This document shows, piece after piece, positions 9,328 to 17,426 of a stretch of 64,000 bases of DNA. This DNA comes from SB11 sp037968475. GTDB lineage: Bacteria > Bacteroidota > Bacteroidia > UBA8524. Position numbers and translations under genes: made by a program. Below the pieces are notes generated by a model that ran no database searches, was not told the origin of the DNA, and saw only the letters and a list, made by a program, of their open reading frames with translations. The stretch lies in the NCBI GenBank assembly GCA_037968475.1, contig JBBKVO010000044.1, forward strand, positions 168,764 to 232,763. Direction: 5' to 3'. Every line of letters starts with the position of its first letter. Positions within the stretch are counted from its first letter, which is position 1.

Positions 9328-10113
9328 ATGGGACAAAAAGTTAATCCGATTGGTTTTAGGTTAGGTATAATAAAAGGTTGGGATTCTAACTGGTACGGTG
9401 GTAAAAATGCTGCCGAAAAGTTGTTTGAGGACGATAAAATCCGTCGCTACCTTAATGCCCGTATCACCAAAGGTGGTATATCAAAAATAGTTATTGAGCG
9501 TACACTTAAACGTATCACTATAACTATACATACCTCTAGGCCGGGTATAGTAATTGGTAAAGGCGGTAGTGAAGTTGATAAAATTAAAGAAGAGATTAAA
9601 AAACTTACCAAAAAAGATGTTCAAATAAACATCCTTGAAATTAAACGTCCTGAATTGGATGCTAAATTGGTAGGAGATAATATAGCCAGCCAAATTGAAG
9701 CAAGGGTTTCTTATAAACGTGCCATTAAAATGGCAATTGCTTCAACAATGCGTATGGGCGCAGCAGGTATTAAAGTAATGGCGTCAGGTAGATTGAATGG
9801 TGCAGAGATGGCTCGTACAGAAATGTACAAAGATGGTCGTATTCCTTTGCATACACTTCGTTCTGATATTGATTACGCACTTTGCGAAGCTCTTACAGTA
9901 TATGGTAAGATTGGTGTGAAAGTTTGGATTTGTCGTGGTGAAGTATTTGGTAAACGTGATTTATCACCCAACTTTATGACAAACCAAGATAAAGGACCTA
10001 AATCTGACCGTGGACCAAGAAGAGGTGGCGACCGTCGCGATAATAACAGAGACAATAGAGGTGATCGTGGTGGCGACAACAGAGGCGGCGGAGATCGTCG
10101 TCGTGGTAAATAA
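9328..10113 (+). CDS. rpsC: 30S ribosomal protein S3 with RGG-like tail
   Basis: S3 forms part of the mRNA entry channel. The N-terminal MGQKVNPIGFRLGI, the KH domain motif GIVIGKGGSEVDKIKEEI and the C-terminal S3 domain are complete by about residue 210. A further 45 residues, rich in Gly, Arg, Asp and Asn (repeats of GGDRRDN and NRGDRGGDN), make the protein 261 residues long; such disordered extensions are seen in other Bacteroidota. The intergenic gap to rplP (51 nt) is longer than most in the cluster. Confidence 0.97.
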   Translation: MGQKVNPIGFRLGIIKGWDSNWYGGKNAAEKLFEDDKIRRYLNARITKGGISKIVIERTLKRITITIHTSRPGIVIGKGGSEVDKIKEEIKKLTKKDVQINILEIKRPELDAKLVGDNIASQIEARVSYKRAIKMAIASTMRMGAAGIKVMASGRLNGAEMARTEMYKDGRIPLHTLRSDIDYALCEALTVYGKIGVKVWICRGEVFGKRDLSPNFMTNQDKGPKSDRGPRRGGDRRDNNRDNRGDRGGDNRGGGDRRRGK

Positions 10114-10164
10114 TTTGAGAGAAAGATATTTGCAGGGTATATAAATATTTAAAAGTCTAAAGCA

Positions 10165-10590
10165 ATGCTTCAGCCAAAACGTACAAAATTTAGAAAGAAA
10201 CAAAAGGGTAGGGTAAAAGGTATAGCCCAACGTGGTCATGCAATAGCCTTTGGTACATTCGCACTAAAGAGCATGGAACCCAGTTGGATTACCTCGCGCC
10301 AAATAGAAGCCGCGCGTATAGCCGTGACCCGTTTTATGAAAAGGGAAGGTAAAGTGTGGATTCGCATATTCCCCGATAAGCCTATCACTAAGAAACCTGC
10401 AGAGGTAAGGATGGGTAAAGGTAAAGGAGCTCCAGAGTATTGGGTTGCCATAGTAAAACCGGGAACCATTATTTTTGAAGCAGAAGGAGTGTCAACAGAA
10501 GTAGCTCGTGAAGCGATGCGTCTTGCAGCACAAAAACTGCCAGTAGCTTCAAAATTTGTTGTAAAACATGACTTTATTGATGAAGAGTAA
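10165..10590 (+). CDS. rplP: 50S ribosomal protein L16
   Basis: L16 helps form the A site of the 50S subunit. It is 141 residues with the standard start MLQPKRTKFRKKQKGR, the RIFPDKPITKKPAEVRMGKG loop and GKGAPEYWVA. The rpmC gene begins 2 nt after its stop codon, an arrangement that usually means coupled translation. Confidence 0.98.
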   Translation: MLQPKRTKFRKKQKGRVKGIAQRGHAIAFGTFALKSMEPSWITSRQIEAARIAVTRFMKREGKVWIRIFPDKPITKKPAEVRMGKGKGAPEYWVAIVKPGTIIFEAEGVSTEVAREAMRLAAQKLPVASKFVVKHDFIDEE

Positions 10591-10592
10591 TT

Positions 10593-10802
10593 ATGAAAAT
10601 TAATGAGATAAGGCAACTTTCAATCACTGACTTGGTTGAAAAGCTAAAGGAAGAAAGGGCAATATTGCAAAAGCTAAATTTTAGCCACGCTGTATCACCT
10701 GTTGAAAATCCTATGAAAATTAAAGCCTCTCGTAGGCTAATAGCCCGCTATCTTACTGAGTTAAATGTAAGGAATCAGGAAAGAAAGCAGCAGGCATTAT
10801 AA
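10593..10802 (+). CDS. rpmC: 50S ribosomal protein L29
   Basis: L29 is a small two-helix protein near the tunnel exit. The 69 residues contain the family pattern EIRQLSITDLVEKLKEERA and the basic helix with SRRLIARYLTELNVR. Position between L16 and S17 confirms the assignment. Confidence 0.95.
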   Translation: MKINEIRQLSITDLVEKLKEERAILQKLNFSHAVSPVENPMKIKASRRLIARYLTELNVRNQERKQQAL

Positions 10803-10814
10803 ACAGTAAAAAAG

Positions 10815-11090
10815 ATGGAAAACAATACTGTAGTATTAGAGCGCAAGACGCGTAAAGAAATAATAGGCAAGGTTACCAGCAATAAGATGGAGAAATCTAT
10901 TGTGGTTTCTGTTGAACGTAGGATGAAACACAAAAAGTATCACAAATTTGTGAAGAAAACTTTTAAGTTTTATGCTCATGATGAGAACAACGAGTGCAAT
11001 GTAAATGATATAGTGCGCTTGATGGAAACTAGGCCTTTAAGTAAAGCCAAACGTTGGCGCCTGATTGAAATATTAGAAAAAGCTAAGTAA
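10815..11090 (+). CDS. rpsQ: 30S ribosomal protein S17
   Basis: S17 is an OB-fold primary 16S-binding protein. In its 91 residues the signature GKVTSNKMEKSIVVSVERR, the KKYHKFVKKTFKFYAHDENN segment and ETRPLSKAKRWRLIEIL are present. Slightly longer than the enterobacterial form, as usual in this phylum. It precedes rplN by 9 nt. Confidence 0.97.
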   Translation: MENNTVVLERKTRKEIIGKVTSNKMEKSIVVSVERRMKHKKYHKFVKKTFKFYAHDENNECNVNDIVRLMETRPLSKAKRWRLIEILEKAK

Positions 11091-11099
11091 TTATTTAAA

Positions 11100-11468
11100 A
11101 TGATACAGCAGGAATCAAGACTTAAAGTGGCTGATAATAGCGGTGCAAAAGAAGTGCTGTGCATCAGGGTACTGGGTGGAACAAGAAAACGCTATGCCAG
11201 CATTGGCGATAAAATAGTGGTGAGTGTTAAATCTGCCATGCCTTCAGGAGGTGTAAAAAAAGGATCAGTATCTCGTGCCGTTGTAGTTCGTACACGCAAA
11301 GAAATACGTCGTCCTGATGGGTCGTACATACGTTTCGATGATAACTCTTGTGTGTTATTGAACGCTCAAGACGAACCACGTGCAACCCGTATATTTGGCC
11401 CCGTAGCTCGTGAGCTTAGGGAAAAACAATTTATGAAGATAGTTTCGTTAGCACCAGAGGTACTATAA
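11100..11468 (+). CDS. rplN: 50S ribosomal protein L14
   Basis: L14 contacts the 30S subunit through bridge B8. The 122-residue protein opens MIQQESRLKVADNSGAKEV and contains RRPDGSYIRFDDNSCVLLN and ARELREKQFMKIVSLAPEVL, all canonical. Its TAA stop shares one base with the ATG of rplX (sequence ATAATG), so termination-reinitiation is likely. Confidence 0.98.
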   Translation: MIQQESRLKVADNSGAKEVLCIRVLGGTRKRYASIGDKIVVSVKSAMPSGGVKKGSVSRAVVVRTRKEIRRPDGSYIRFDDNSCVLLNAQDEPRATRIFGPVARELREKQFMKIVSLAPEVL

Positions 11469-11818
11469 TGGAAAGAAAATCAAACAAAAAACAAAAACTG
11501 CACATAAAAAAAGGTGATATGGTGCAGGTAATATCAGGAGAACACAAAGGCTCAAAAGGTCAAGGTCGTGTTCTTAGGATATTAACAGACAAACAACGCG
11601 CCATTGTTGAAGGTGTTAACATAGTTACTAAACACCAAAAATCTAAGGCGGCAAACCAACCAGGTACCGTTGTTAAAGAAGAAGCGTCTATACACATTTC
11701 AAACCTTATGGTTGTTGAGGGTGGTAAACCTACCCGTGTGGGAAGGCGTTTGGATGAAAACGGAAAATTAGTCCGTTTTTCTAAAAAAACAAGTGAAGAG
11801 ATTAAAGACAATAATTAA
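11468..11818 (+). CDS. rplX: 50S ribosomal protein L24
   Basis: L24 initiates 50S assembly and carries a KOW motif (HIKKGDMVQVISGEHKGSKG). The 116-residue protein also has the family segment VEGVNIVTKHQKSKAANQPG and the basic C-terminal region RVGRRLDENGKLVRFSKKT. It overlaps the stop of rplN by one base. Confidence 0.97.
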   Translation: MERKSNKKQKLHIKKGDMVQVISGEHKGSKGQGRVLRILTDKQRAIVEGVNIVTKHQKSKAANQPGTVVKEEASIHISNLMVVEGGKPTRVGRRLDENGKLVRFSKKTSEEIKDNN

Positions 11819-11829
11819 TAAATAGAACA

Positions 11830-12387
11830 ATGTATAGCCCGCGTTTAAAAGACGAATATCAAAGCAAGGTGAAACCTGCTATGCAAGAAAAATTTGGCTA
11901 CAAAAATGGTATGGAAGTACCTAAGCTACTTAAAATTTGCATAAACCAAGGTGTAGGTGCAGCCGTTGCCGATAAAAAGTTGGTTGATGCTGCTGTTGCT
12001 GAAATGACACTTATAGCAGGTCAGAAAGCAGTACCAACGAAATCGAAAAAAGCGATTTCAAACTTCAAACTAAGGGAAAATATGCCCATTGGCTCACGTG
12101 TTACCCTACGTCGCGAACATATGTATGAGTTTTTAGATAGATTAATATCTACCTCATTACCTCGTGTGCGTGATTTTGGTGGCCTTGCTGTTAAAGGTTT
12201 TGACGGACGAGGTAACTATACTTTGGGCGTTACAGAGCAAATTATTTTTCCTGAAATAAATATTGACAAAACTAACCGTATCAACGGAATGGACATTACT
12301 TTTGTAACAAATGCAAAAACTGATGTTGAATGCCTTGAACTGTTAAAGCAATTCGGCTTACCATTTAAAACTGCAGAACAAAAATAA
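11830..12387 (+). CDS. rplE: 50S ribosomal protein L5
   Basis: L5 binds 5S rRNA and forms the central protuberance. The 185 residues include the family motifs KICINQGVGAAV, GSRVTLRREHMYEFLDRLI and LPRVRDFGGL followed by GFDGRGNYTLGVTEQIIFPE. The rpsN start lies 2 nt after the stop, suggesting coupled translation. Confidence 0.97.
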   Translation: MYSPRLKDEYQSKVKPAMQEKFGYKNGMEVPKLLKICINQGVGAAVADKKLVDAAVAEMTLIAGQKAVPTKSKKAISNFKLRENMPIGSRVTLRREHMYEFLDRLISTSLPRVRDFGGLAVKGFDGRGNYTLGVTEQIIFPEINIDKTNRINGMDITFVTNAKTDVECLELLKQFGLPFKTAEQK

Positions 12388-12389
12388 TA

Positions 12390-12659
12390 ATGGCTAAAGA
12401 ATCAATGAAAGCGCGCCAACGCAAGCGCGAAAAAGCAGTTGAACGATACGCAGAAAAACGTAAAGCTTTGAAAGAAGCCGGTGATTTTGAGGGTTTGCAA
12501 AAACTTCCTCGCAATGCATCACCAGTTCGTTTGCGTAACCGTTGCAACCTTACAGGTAAACCACGTGGTTATATCCGCGAGTTTGGCCTTTGCCGTAACC
12601 AATTTAGAGAAATGGCCCTTAAAGGCCTAATCCCCGGAGTTACCAAAGCAAGTTGGTAA
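12390..12659 (+). CDS. rpsN: 30S ribosomal protein S14 (zinc-independent form)
   Basis: S14 lies in the 30S head. The protein is the longer, zinc-free type (89 residues): the C-terminal region reads RNRCNLTGKPRGYIREFGLC and lacks the paired CxxC ribbon of the short zinc form. The extended N-terminal basic helix (MKARQRKREKAVERYAEKRK) is typical of this class. A 46-nt gap precedes rpsH. Confidence 0.96.
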   Translation: MAKESMKARQRKREKAVERYAEKRKALKEAGDFEGLQKLPRNASPVRLRNRCNLTGKPRGYIREFGLCRNQFREMALKGLIPGVTKASW

Positions 12660-12705
12660 TTCCATGGATATCGGTTTTATGTTTAACAATTAACAAAAAA
12701 TTAAA

Positions 12706-13101
12706 ATGACTGATCCTATTTCAGATTATTTAACACGATTAAGAAACGCGATTAAAGCAAATCATCGCATTGTTGAAATACCGGCTTCTAATCTTAAAAA
12801 AGAGATTACAAGGGTATTGCACGAAAAAGGTTACATTTTAAACTACAAGTTTGAAGATGATACCAAACCAGGCGTTATTAAAGTAGCACTTAAATACAAT
12901 CCAGTATCTAAAGTGCCTGCTATCCGTACATTAAAAAGGATAAGCAAACCCGGTTTAAGAAAATATTCAAAAGCCGACGAATTACCTCGTGTAATTAATG
13001 GCTTAGGTATAGCAATTATCTCCACCTCTAAAGGTGTGATGACAGATAAAGATGCTCGCCAACATAATATTGGGGGCGAAGTAATTTGCTATGTTTATTA
13101 A
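12706..13101 (+). CDS. rpsH: 30S ribosomal protein S8
   Basis: S8 binds the 16S central domain and, in E. coli, is the translational repressor of the spc operon. The 131 residues show TDPISDYLTRLRNAI, SKPGLRKYSKADELPRVING and the C-terminal GIAIISTSKGVMTDKDARQ. No S8-binding mimic of 16S rRNA could be recognised by eye in the mRNA near rplE. Confidence 0.97.
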   Translation: MTDPISDYLTRLRNAIKANHRIVEIPASNLKKEITRVLHEKGYILNYKFEDDTKPGVIKVALKYNPVSKVPAIRTLKRISKPGLRKYSKADELPRVINGLGIAIISTSKGVMTDKDARQHNIGGEVICYVY

Positions 13102-13111
13102 CCACTAACAC

Positions 13112-13117
13112 AGGAGG
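13112..13117 (+). promoter_or_regulatory. Strong Shine-Dalgarno sequence before rplF
   Basis: AGGAGG with a 9-nt spacer to the rplF ATG. This is an ideal Shine-Dalgarno in a cluster where I see no other one placed so well; the other leaders here are A-rich, as is usual for Bacteroidota, which make little use of Shine-Dalgarno pairing. Confidence 0.6.
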
Positions 13118-13126
13118 ATTAAGAAA

Positions 13127-13684
13127 ATGTCACGTATAGGAAAATCACCCATAAAAATACCCGCAGGGGTAGATATAAAAGTTAGTGAAAAAAACGTGGT
13201 TACTGTAAAAGGTGCCAAAGGTGAACTAACTCAAAAAGTTGATCCGGATATTACTATCACTATCGAAGATGGTGTATTAGTAGTTTCACGCCCTACTGAG
13301 CAAAAACGCCATAAAGCGATGCACGGTTTATACCGCTCGCTTATAAACAATATGGTTATTGGTGTTAGCGAAGGCTACCAAACCAAACAAGAGCTTGTAG
13401 GTGTAGGTTATAAAGTATCAAATGATGCGCAAATAATATCGTTGTCATTAGGATACTCTCACGAAATTTATTTCCAAGTGCCTGTAGAAGTAAGTGTAAC
13501 TACTGAAACTGTAAAAGGTAAAAACCCAACCCTTATTTTACAATCGGCCGATAAACAACTTATTGGTCACATTGCCGCAAAAATACGCAGTATGCGTAAA
13601 CCTGAACCATACAAAGGAAAAGGTATTAAATTTAGCGGTGAGGTACTAAGGCGTAAAGCTGGTAAATCAGCAGGTAAGAAATAA
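13127..13684 (+). CDS. rplF: 50S ribosomal protein L6
   Basis: L6 lies near the factor-binding site of the 50S. The 185-residue protein starts MSRIGKSPIKIPAGVDI, has the family segment QELVGVGYKVSND and ends with RKPEPYKGKGIKFSGEVLRR. It is the only gene in the cluster preceded by a perfect AGGAGG at optimal spacing. Confidence 0.97.
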   Translation: MSRIGKSPIKIPAGVDIKVSEKNVVTVKGAKGELTQKVDPDITITIEDGVLVVSRPTEQKRHKAMHGLYRSLINNMVIGVSEGYQTKQELVGVGYKVSNDAQIISLSLGYSHEIYFQVPVEVSVTTETVKGKNPTLILQSADKQLIGHIAAKIRSMRKPEPYKGKGIKFSGEVLRRKAGKSAGKK

Positions 13685-13714
13685 TTATTAATCGTATAAA
13701 GAGATAATAAGACA

Positions 13715-14074
13715 ATGGCAATTAATAAAAAGGCACAACGCCGTTTAAAAATAAAAACCAGCATCAGAAGCAGAATATCTGGTACTGCTGAGTTGCCGAG
13801 GCTTTCGGTGTTCAGAAGTAACAAACAGATATACGCACAGCTTATTGATGATATTAACGGAAACACACTTGTTGCAGCATCATCACGTATAGATGCTATA
13901 AACGGTGCTAGTATAACTAAGGTTGAGAAAGCATTTATGGTAGGTAAAGAACTTGCCGATAAAGCTAAACAAGCTGGTATAACTAAAATAGTTTTTGATA
14001 GGAACGGATACCTTTACCATGGCCGCGTAAAAAACTTGGCTGATGGTGCAAGGGAAGGTGGATTGGAGTTCTAA
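13715..14074 (+). CDS. rplR: 50S ribosomal protein L18
   Basis: L18 binds 5S rRNA together with L5. Its 119 residues include LPRLSVFRSNKQIYAQLIDD, GITKIVFDRNGYLYHGRVK and ADGAREGGLEF, the classical family landmarks. It sits between L6 and S5 as expected. Confidence 0.97.
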   Translation: MAINKKAQRRLKIKTSIRSRISGTAELPRLSVFRSNKQIYAQLIDDINGNTLVAASSRIDAINGASITKVEKAFMVGKELADKAKQAGITKIVFDRNGYLYHGRVKNLADGAREGGLEF

Positions 14075-14087
14075 AATATAGATAACG

Positions 14088-14606
14088 ATGGTAAAAGCAA
14101 CAATAAAAAAAGTACGTCAGAGCGACCTTGAACTTAAAGAAAAGGTTGTAGCTATAAATCGTGTAGCAAAAGTTACCAAAGGTGGCCGTACCTTCAGTTT
14201 TTCAGCCATAGTTGTGGTTGGTGACGGACAGGGTATAGTTGGTTTCGGCTTAGGTAAAGCCGGAGAGGTAACTGATGCAATAAGCAAAGGTGTTGAAGAT
14301 GCTAAGAAAAACCTTATAAAAGTTCCTATTATTAACGGTACTGTTCCTCACGAGCAATATGGTAAATATGGTGGTGGTTTGGTTTTCCTTAAGCCTGCAT
14401 CACATGGTACTGGTGTTATAGCTGGTGGTGCGATGCGTGCTGTGCTAGAAAGTGCCGGTATTACTGACGTTTTGGCAAAATCAAAACGTTCATCAAACCC
14501 TCACAACGTTGTTAAAGCTACAATAGATGCATTAGTGAATATGCGCGATGCTTATACAGTAGCACAACACAGAGGTGTGAATTTGAAAAAAGTGTTTAAC
14601 GGTTAA
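14088..14606 (+). CDS. rpsE: 30S ribosomal protein S5
   Basis: S5 contributes to decoding accuracy. The 172-residue protein carries the N-terminal double-stranded-RNA-binding-like domain (GGRTFSFSAIVVVGDGQGIV) and the C-terminal domain with HGTGVIAGGAMRAVLESAGI and SKRSSNPHNVVKATIDAL. The length is normal. rpmD follows after 12 nt. Confidence 0.97.
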   Translation: MVKATIKKVRQSDLELKEKVVAINRVAKVTKGGRTFSFSAIVVVGDGQGIVGFGLGKAGEVTDAISKGVEDAKKNLIKVPIINGTVPHEQYGKYGGGLVFLKPASHGTGVIAGGAMRAVLESAGITDVLAKSKRSSNPHNVVKATIDALVNMRDAYTVAQHRGVNLKKVFNG

Positions 14607-14618
14607 TATTTTAAAGAC

Positions 14619-14798
14619 ATGGCTAAAATCAAAATAACTCAGGTAAAATCTATAATAGATAGGTCTGAGCGCCAAAAGAAAACCATGCAAGCGTTAGGTT
14701 TACGCAAAATGAACCAGACCGTTGAGCATGAAGAGAATGCTGCTATACTAGGTATGGTAGAAAAGGTGAAACATTTGGTAACAGTAGAAACAGTTTAA
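14619..14798 (+). CDS. rpmD: 50S ribosomal protein L30
   Basis: A 59-residue protein between rpsE and rplO, the standard place for L30. It starts MAKIKITQVKSIIDRSERQK, and the TMQALGLRKMNQTVEH segment is the L30 signature; the C-terminus LGMVEKVKHLVTVETV completes the ferredoxin-like fold. rplO starts 4 nt after its stop. Confidence 0.95.
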   Translation: MAKIKITQVKSIIDRSERQKKTMQALGLRKMNQTVEHEENAAILGMVEKVKHLVTVETV

Positions 14799-14802
14799 AA
14801 CA

Positions 14803-15249
14803 ATGAGATTACATACACTTAAACCTGCTGCAGGTTCTATAAAAAAGGAAAAACGTATAGGAAGGGGTCAAGGCTCAGGTCGTGGCGGTACTTCTACACG
14901 TGGGCACAATGGTGCACAGTCTCGCTCTGGTTATAGCCGCAAAAAAGGCTTCGAGGGTGGACAAATGCCCTTACAACGCCGTATGCCTAAATTTGGTTTT
15001 AAAAATCCATTTAGGGTAGAATACAAAGTGCTTAACCTAAGCCAATTGCAAGAAATAGCTGAAAAACACAATGTTACAACCATTGATATAGAGCTATTGC
15101 GCAAACACCGCTTAATACAAAAAACTGATGTTGTTAAAGTATTGGGTAGAGGTGAGCTTAAAGCAAGCCTAGAAGTTAAAGTAAACGCTTTTTCTGACAC
15201 CGCTAAAAAAGCTATTGAAACCGCAGGAGGAACCGCGCAGACTATTTAA
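14803..15249 (+). CDS. rplO: 50S ribosomal protein L15
   Basis: L15 is a late-assembly 50S protein. The 148 residues show the Gly/Arg-rich N-terminus GRGQGSGRGGTSTRGHNGAQ, then GFEGGQMPLQRRMPKFGF and the C-terminal domain ending KKAIETAGGTAQTI. secY begins 3 nt after the stop, so the two are probably coupled. Confidence 0.97.
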   Translation: MRLHTLKPAAGSIKKEKRIGRGQGSGRGGTSTRGHNGAQSRSGYSRKKGFEGGQMPLQRRMPKFGFKNPFRVEYKVLNLSQLQEIAEKHNVTTIDIELLRKHRLIQKTDVVKVLGRGELKASLEVKVNAFSDTAKKAIETAGGTAQTI

Positions 15250-15252
15250 TCA

Positions 15253-16596
15253 ATGAAAAAAATCTTTATCAAGCTAAAGCAGATTTGGAGTATAGAAGAC
15301 CTAAGGGTAAGGATAATAAACACCCTTGGATTACTACTTATATACAGGATTGGTTCATTTATAACCCTACCGGGTATTGATCCCAATGCTATTGAAGATT
15401 TAGCATCACAAGGTGAACAAGGCTTAGTAAGCCTTATTAATATGTTTGCTGGTGGTGCATTTTCAAGAGCATCGGTTTTTGCCTTGGGTATAATGCCTTA
15501 TATATCAGCATCCATTATCATACAACTTTTAACGGTGGCAGTACCTTACTTCCAACGTTTACAAAAAGAGGGTGAAGATGGTCGTAATAAGATGAATCAA
15601 ATTACGCGCTATTTAACAATAGTAGTAACCCTGTTACAAGCTGTAGCTTATTTAACTAACCTTCGCCAACTTGTTGGCCCTGCCATTTATAGCAACGATA
15701 TGATGTTTAATATTACATCTGTGGTTATTCTTATAGCGGGTACAATGTTTGTAATGTGGTTGGGTGAACGTATAACCGATAAAGGTTTAGGCAATGGTAT
15801 ATCATTAATAATAATGGTTGGTATCATAGCACGTTTCCCAGGTTCATTATTAAATGAATTTAACATTGGTTTTAGTTCAGAAGGTGGTGGCTTGGTAATA
15901 TTCTTAGTTGAAATATTTGCTCTTATTGCAGTAGTTGCTGTAGTTATACTTTTGGTACAAGGCACGCGCCGCATACCTGTAAACTACGCAAAACGTGTAC
16001 AAGGAAACCGCCAGTATGGTGGAGCACGCCAATATCTTCCTTTAAAAGTAAACGCAGTAGGTGTAATGCCTATCATATTTGCACAAGCACTTATGTTTAT
16101 TCCCAGCACAATAGCACAATTTGCTAGCGGGTCTGATGCGGGTTATTTTTTAAGGGTGCTTACTGATTATACCTCTTGGGGTTATAATTTGTTCTTTGGC
16201 CTTCTAATAGTGGTATTTACATACTTCTACACTGCCATAATGGTAAACCCAGTACAGATAGCTGATGATTTGAAAAAGAACAACGGTTTTATACCCGGTA
16301 TTAAGCCCGGTAAAAACACCGCTGATTTTATTGATAATGTTATGTCTCGCATCACATTGCCCGGTTCGATATTCTTAGCCTTTGTGGCTGTGTTTCCTGC
16401 CATTGCAATTGTGTTTGGGGTAAACAATCAGTTTGCTGACTTTTTTGGAGGCACATCGCTTCTAATTATGGTTGGTGTAGTATTAGATACATTACAACAA
16501 ATAGAAAGTCACCTGATGATGCGCCATTACGATGGGTTTGTAAAATCAGGAATAAAAGGCCGCCAAGCTATGACAACACAGCAAACGGCAATTTAA
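15253..16596 (+). CDS. secY: Preprotein translocase subunit SecY
   Basis: The central channel of the Sec translocon. The 447-residue inner-membrane protein has about ten transmembrane segments. The plug-region sequence ITLPGIDPNAIEDLA, the cytoplasmic loop PVNYAKRVQGNRQYGGARQY and the C-terminal loop NNGFIPGIKPGKNTADFI are typical. It ends the spc segment. Many Bacteroidota place map after secY; here infA follows directly, after a 66-nt gap that contains a promoter. Confidence 0.97.
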   Translation: MKKIFIKLKQIWSIEDLRVRIINTLGLLLIYRIGSFITLPGIDPNAIEDLASQGEQGLVSLINMFAGGAFSRASVFALGIMPYISASIIIQLLTVAVPYFQRLQKEGEDGRNKMNQITRYLTIVVTLLQAVAYLTNLRQLVGPAIYSNDMMFNITSVVILIAGTMFVMWLGERITDKGLGNGISLIIMVGIIARFPGSLLNEFNIGFSSEGGGLVIFLVEIFALIAVVAVVILLVQGTRRIPVNYAKRVQGNRQYGGARQYLPLKVNAVGVMPIIFAQALMFIPSTIAQFASGSDAGYFLRVLTDYTSWGYNLFFGLLIVVFTYFYTAIMVNPVQIADDLKKNNGFIPGIKPGKNTADFIDNVMSRITLPGSIFLAFVAVFPAIAIVFGVNNQFADFFGGTSLLIMVGVVLDTLQQIESHLMMRHYDGFVKSGIKGRQAMTTQQTAI

Positions 16597-16606
16597 AAAT
16601 TTATAT

Positions 16607-16637
16607 TTGTATTAATAGAGTAAAAAAAGTATTTTTG
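16607..16637 (+). promoter_or_regulatory. Internal promoter of infA-rpmJ-alpha segment
   Basis: TTG at 16607-16609 (as TTTG), a 20-nt spacer, and TATTTTTG at 16630-16637 match TTG-N19-21-TAnnTTTG exactly. Start of transcription would be near 16643, about 20 nt before the infA TTG start codon. Confidence 0.6.
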
Positions 16638-16662
16638 CAGCCCATTTTAAAATTGGTATAAT

Positions 16663-16881
16663 TTGGCAAAACAACCTTCAATAAAGCAAGACGGTGTAAT
16701 AACCGAGGCACTTTCGAATGCAATGTTTAGGGTGCGCTTAGAGAACGGACACGAGATAATTGCTACAATATCAGGTAAGATGAGGATGTATTACATCAAA
16801 ATTTTACCAGGAGACAGGGTTTCGGTAGAAATGTCTCCTTACGATTTGACAAGAGGAAGAATAACATACCGCTATAAATAA
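16663..16881 (+). CDS. infA: Translation initiation factor IF-1, TTG start
   Basis: IF-1 occupies the ribosomal A site during initiation. The 72-residue OB-fold protein reads AKQPSIKQDGVITEALSN, FRVRLENGHEI, ISGKMRMYYIKILPGD and VEMSPYDLTRGRITYRYK, all canonical. The codon before Ala-Lys-Gln is TTG and there is no in-frame ATG that would keep the conserved N-terminus, so TTG is the start. A promoter lies just upstream, giving a short leader. rpmJ follows after 15 nt. Confidence 0.95.
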   Translation: MAKQPSIKQDGVITEALSNAMFRVRLENGHEIIATISGKMRMYYIKILPGDRVSVEMSPYDLTRGRITYRYK

Positions 16882-16896
16882 GAACTAATTACTATA

Positions 16897-17013
16897 ATGA
16901 AAGTAAGAGCTTCAATAAAGAAACGCAGTGTAGACTGCAAAATAGTGCGCCGCAAAGGCAAGCTATTTGTTATTAACAAAAAGAATCCCAAGTTTAAACA
17001 AAGACAAGGATAA
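16897..17013 (+). CDS. rpmJ: 50S ribosomal protein L36 (zinc-independent form)
   Basis: A 38-residue protein between infA and rpsM, starting MKVRASIKKRSVDCKIVRRK and ending KKNPKFKQRQG. The zinc ligands of classical L36 (three Cys and one His) are mostly replaced: Ser at position 11, Cys kept at 14, Asn at 27 and no His near 32. This is therefore the zinc-free type. It lies 6 nt upstream of rpsM. Confidence 0.95.
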   Translation: MKVRASIKKRSVDCKIVRRKGKLFVINKKNPKFKQRQG

Positions 17014-17019
17014 TAATTT

Positions 17020-17397
17020 ATGGCAAGGATAGCTGGTATAGATTTACCCAAAAACAAAAGGGGCGAAATAGGTTTAACCTATGTGTATGGTATTGGCCGT
17101 ACTACAGCACGCCGAATATTGGAAGAAGGCAATATTGATTTAGGCAAGAAAGTGAACGATTGGAACGATGAGGACTTAAACTACATCCGTACCTTTATCA
17201 CTGACAGCATTAAAGTTGAAGGCGAACTTCGTTCTGAAGTACAACTAAACATCAAACGTTTGATGGATATTGGTTGCTACCGAGGTTTGAGGCACCGTAA
17301 AGGTCTTCCATTGCGTGGGCAACGTACTCGTACAAACGCACGTACTCGTAAAGGAAAACGCAAAACAGTAGCAGGCAGAAAAAAAGCTACTAAATAA
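17020..17397 (+). CDS. rpsM: 30S ribosomal protein S13
   Basis: S13 is in the 30S head and contacts P-site tRNA. The 125-residue protein begins MARIAGIDLPKNKRGEIGLT and has the C-terminal signature GLRHRKGLPLRGQRTRTNAR with a Lys-rich tail. It heads the alpha segment (S13, S11, S4, alpha, L17). Confidence 0.98.
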   Translation: MARIAGIDLPKNKRGEIGLTYVYGIGRTTARRILEEGNIDLGKKVNDWNDEDLNYIRTFITDSIKVEGELRSEVQLNIKRLMDIGCYRGLRHRKGLPLRGQRTRTNARTRKGKRKTVAGRKKATK

Positions 17398-17426
17398 TAA
17401 GGTATAAAGCAGTATTTGGTTTTATA

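Noticed and set aside
10236..10616. 126-codon frame opposite rplP, and similar frames opposite other ribosomal and dnaE genes
   Set aside because: Codon-pattern shadows of strongly coding strands, without start signals, motifs or conserved products.
15225..15230. AGGAGG upstream of secY
   Set aside because: It falls within the final codons of rplO and is 22 nt from the secY ATG, too far for a Shine-Dalgarno.
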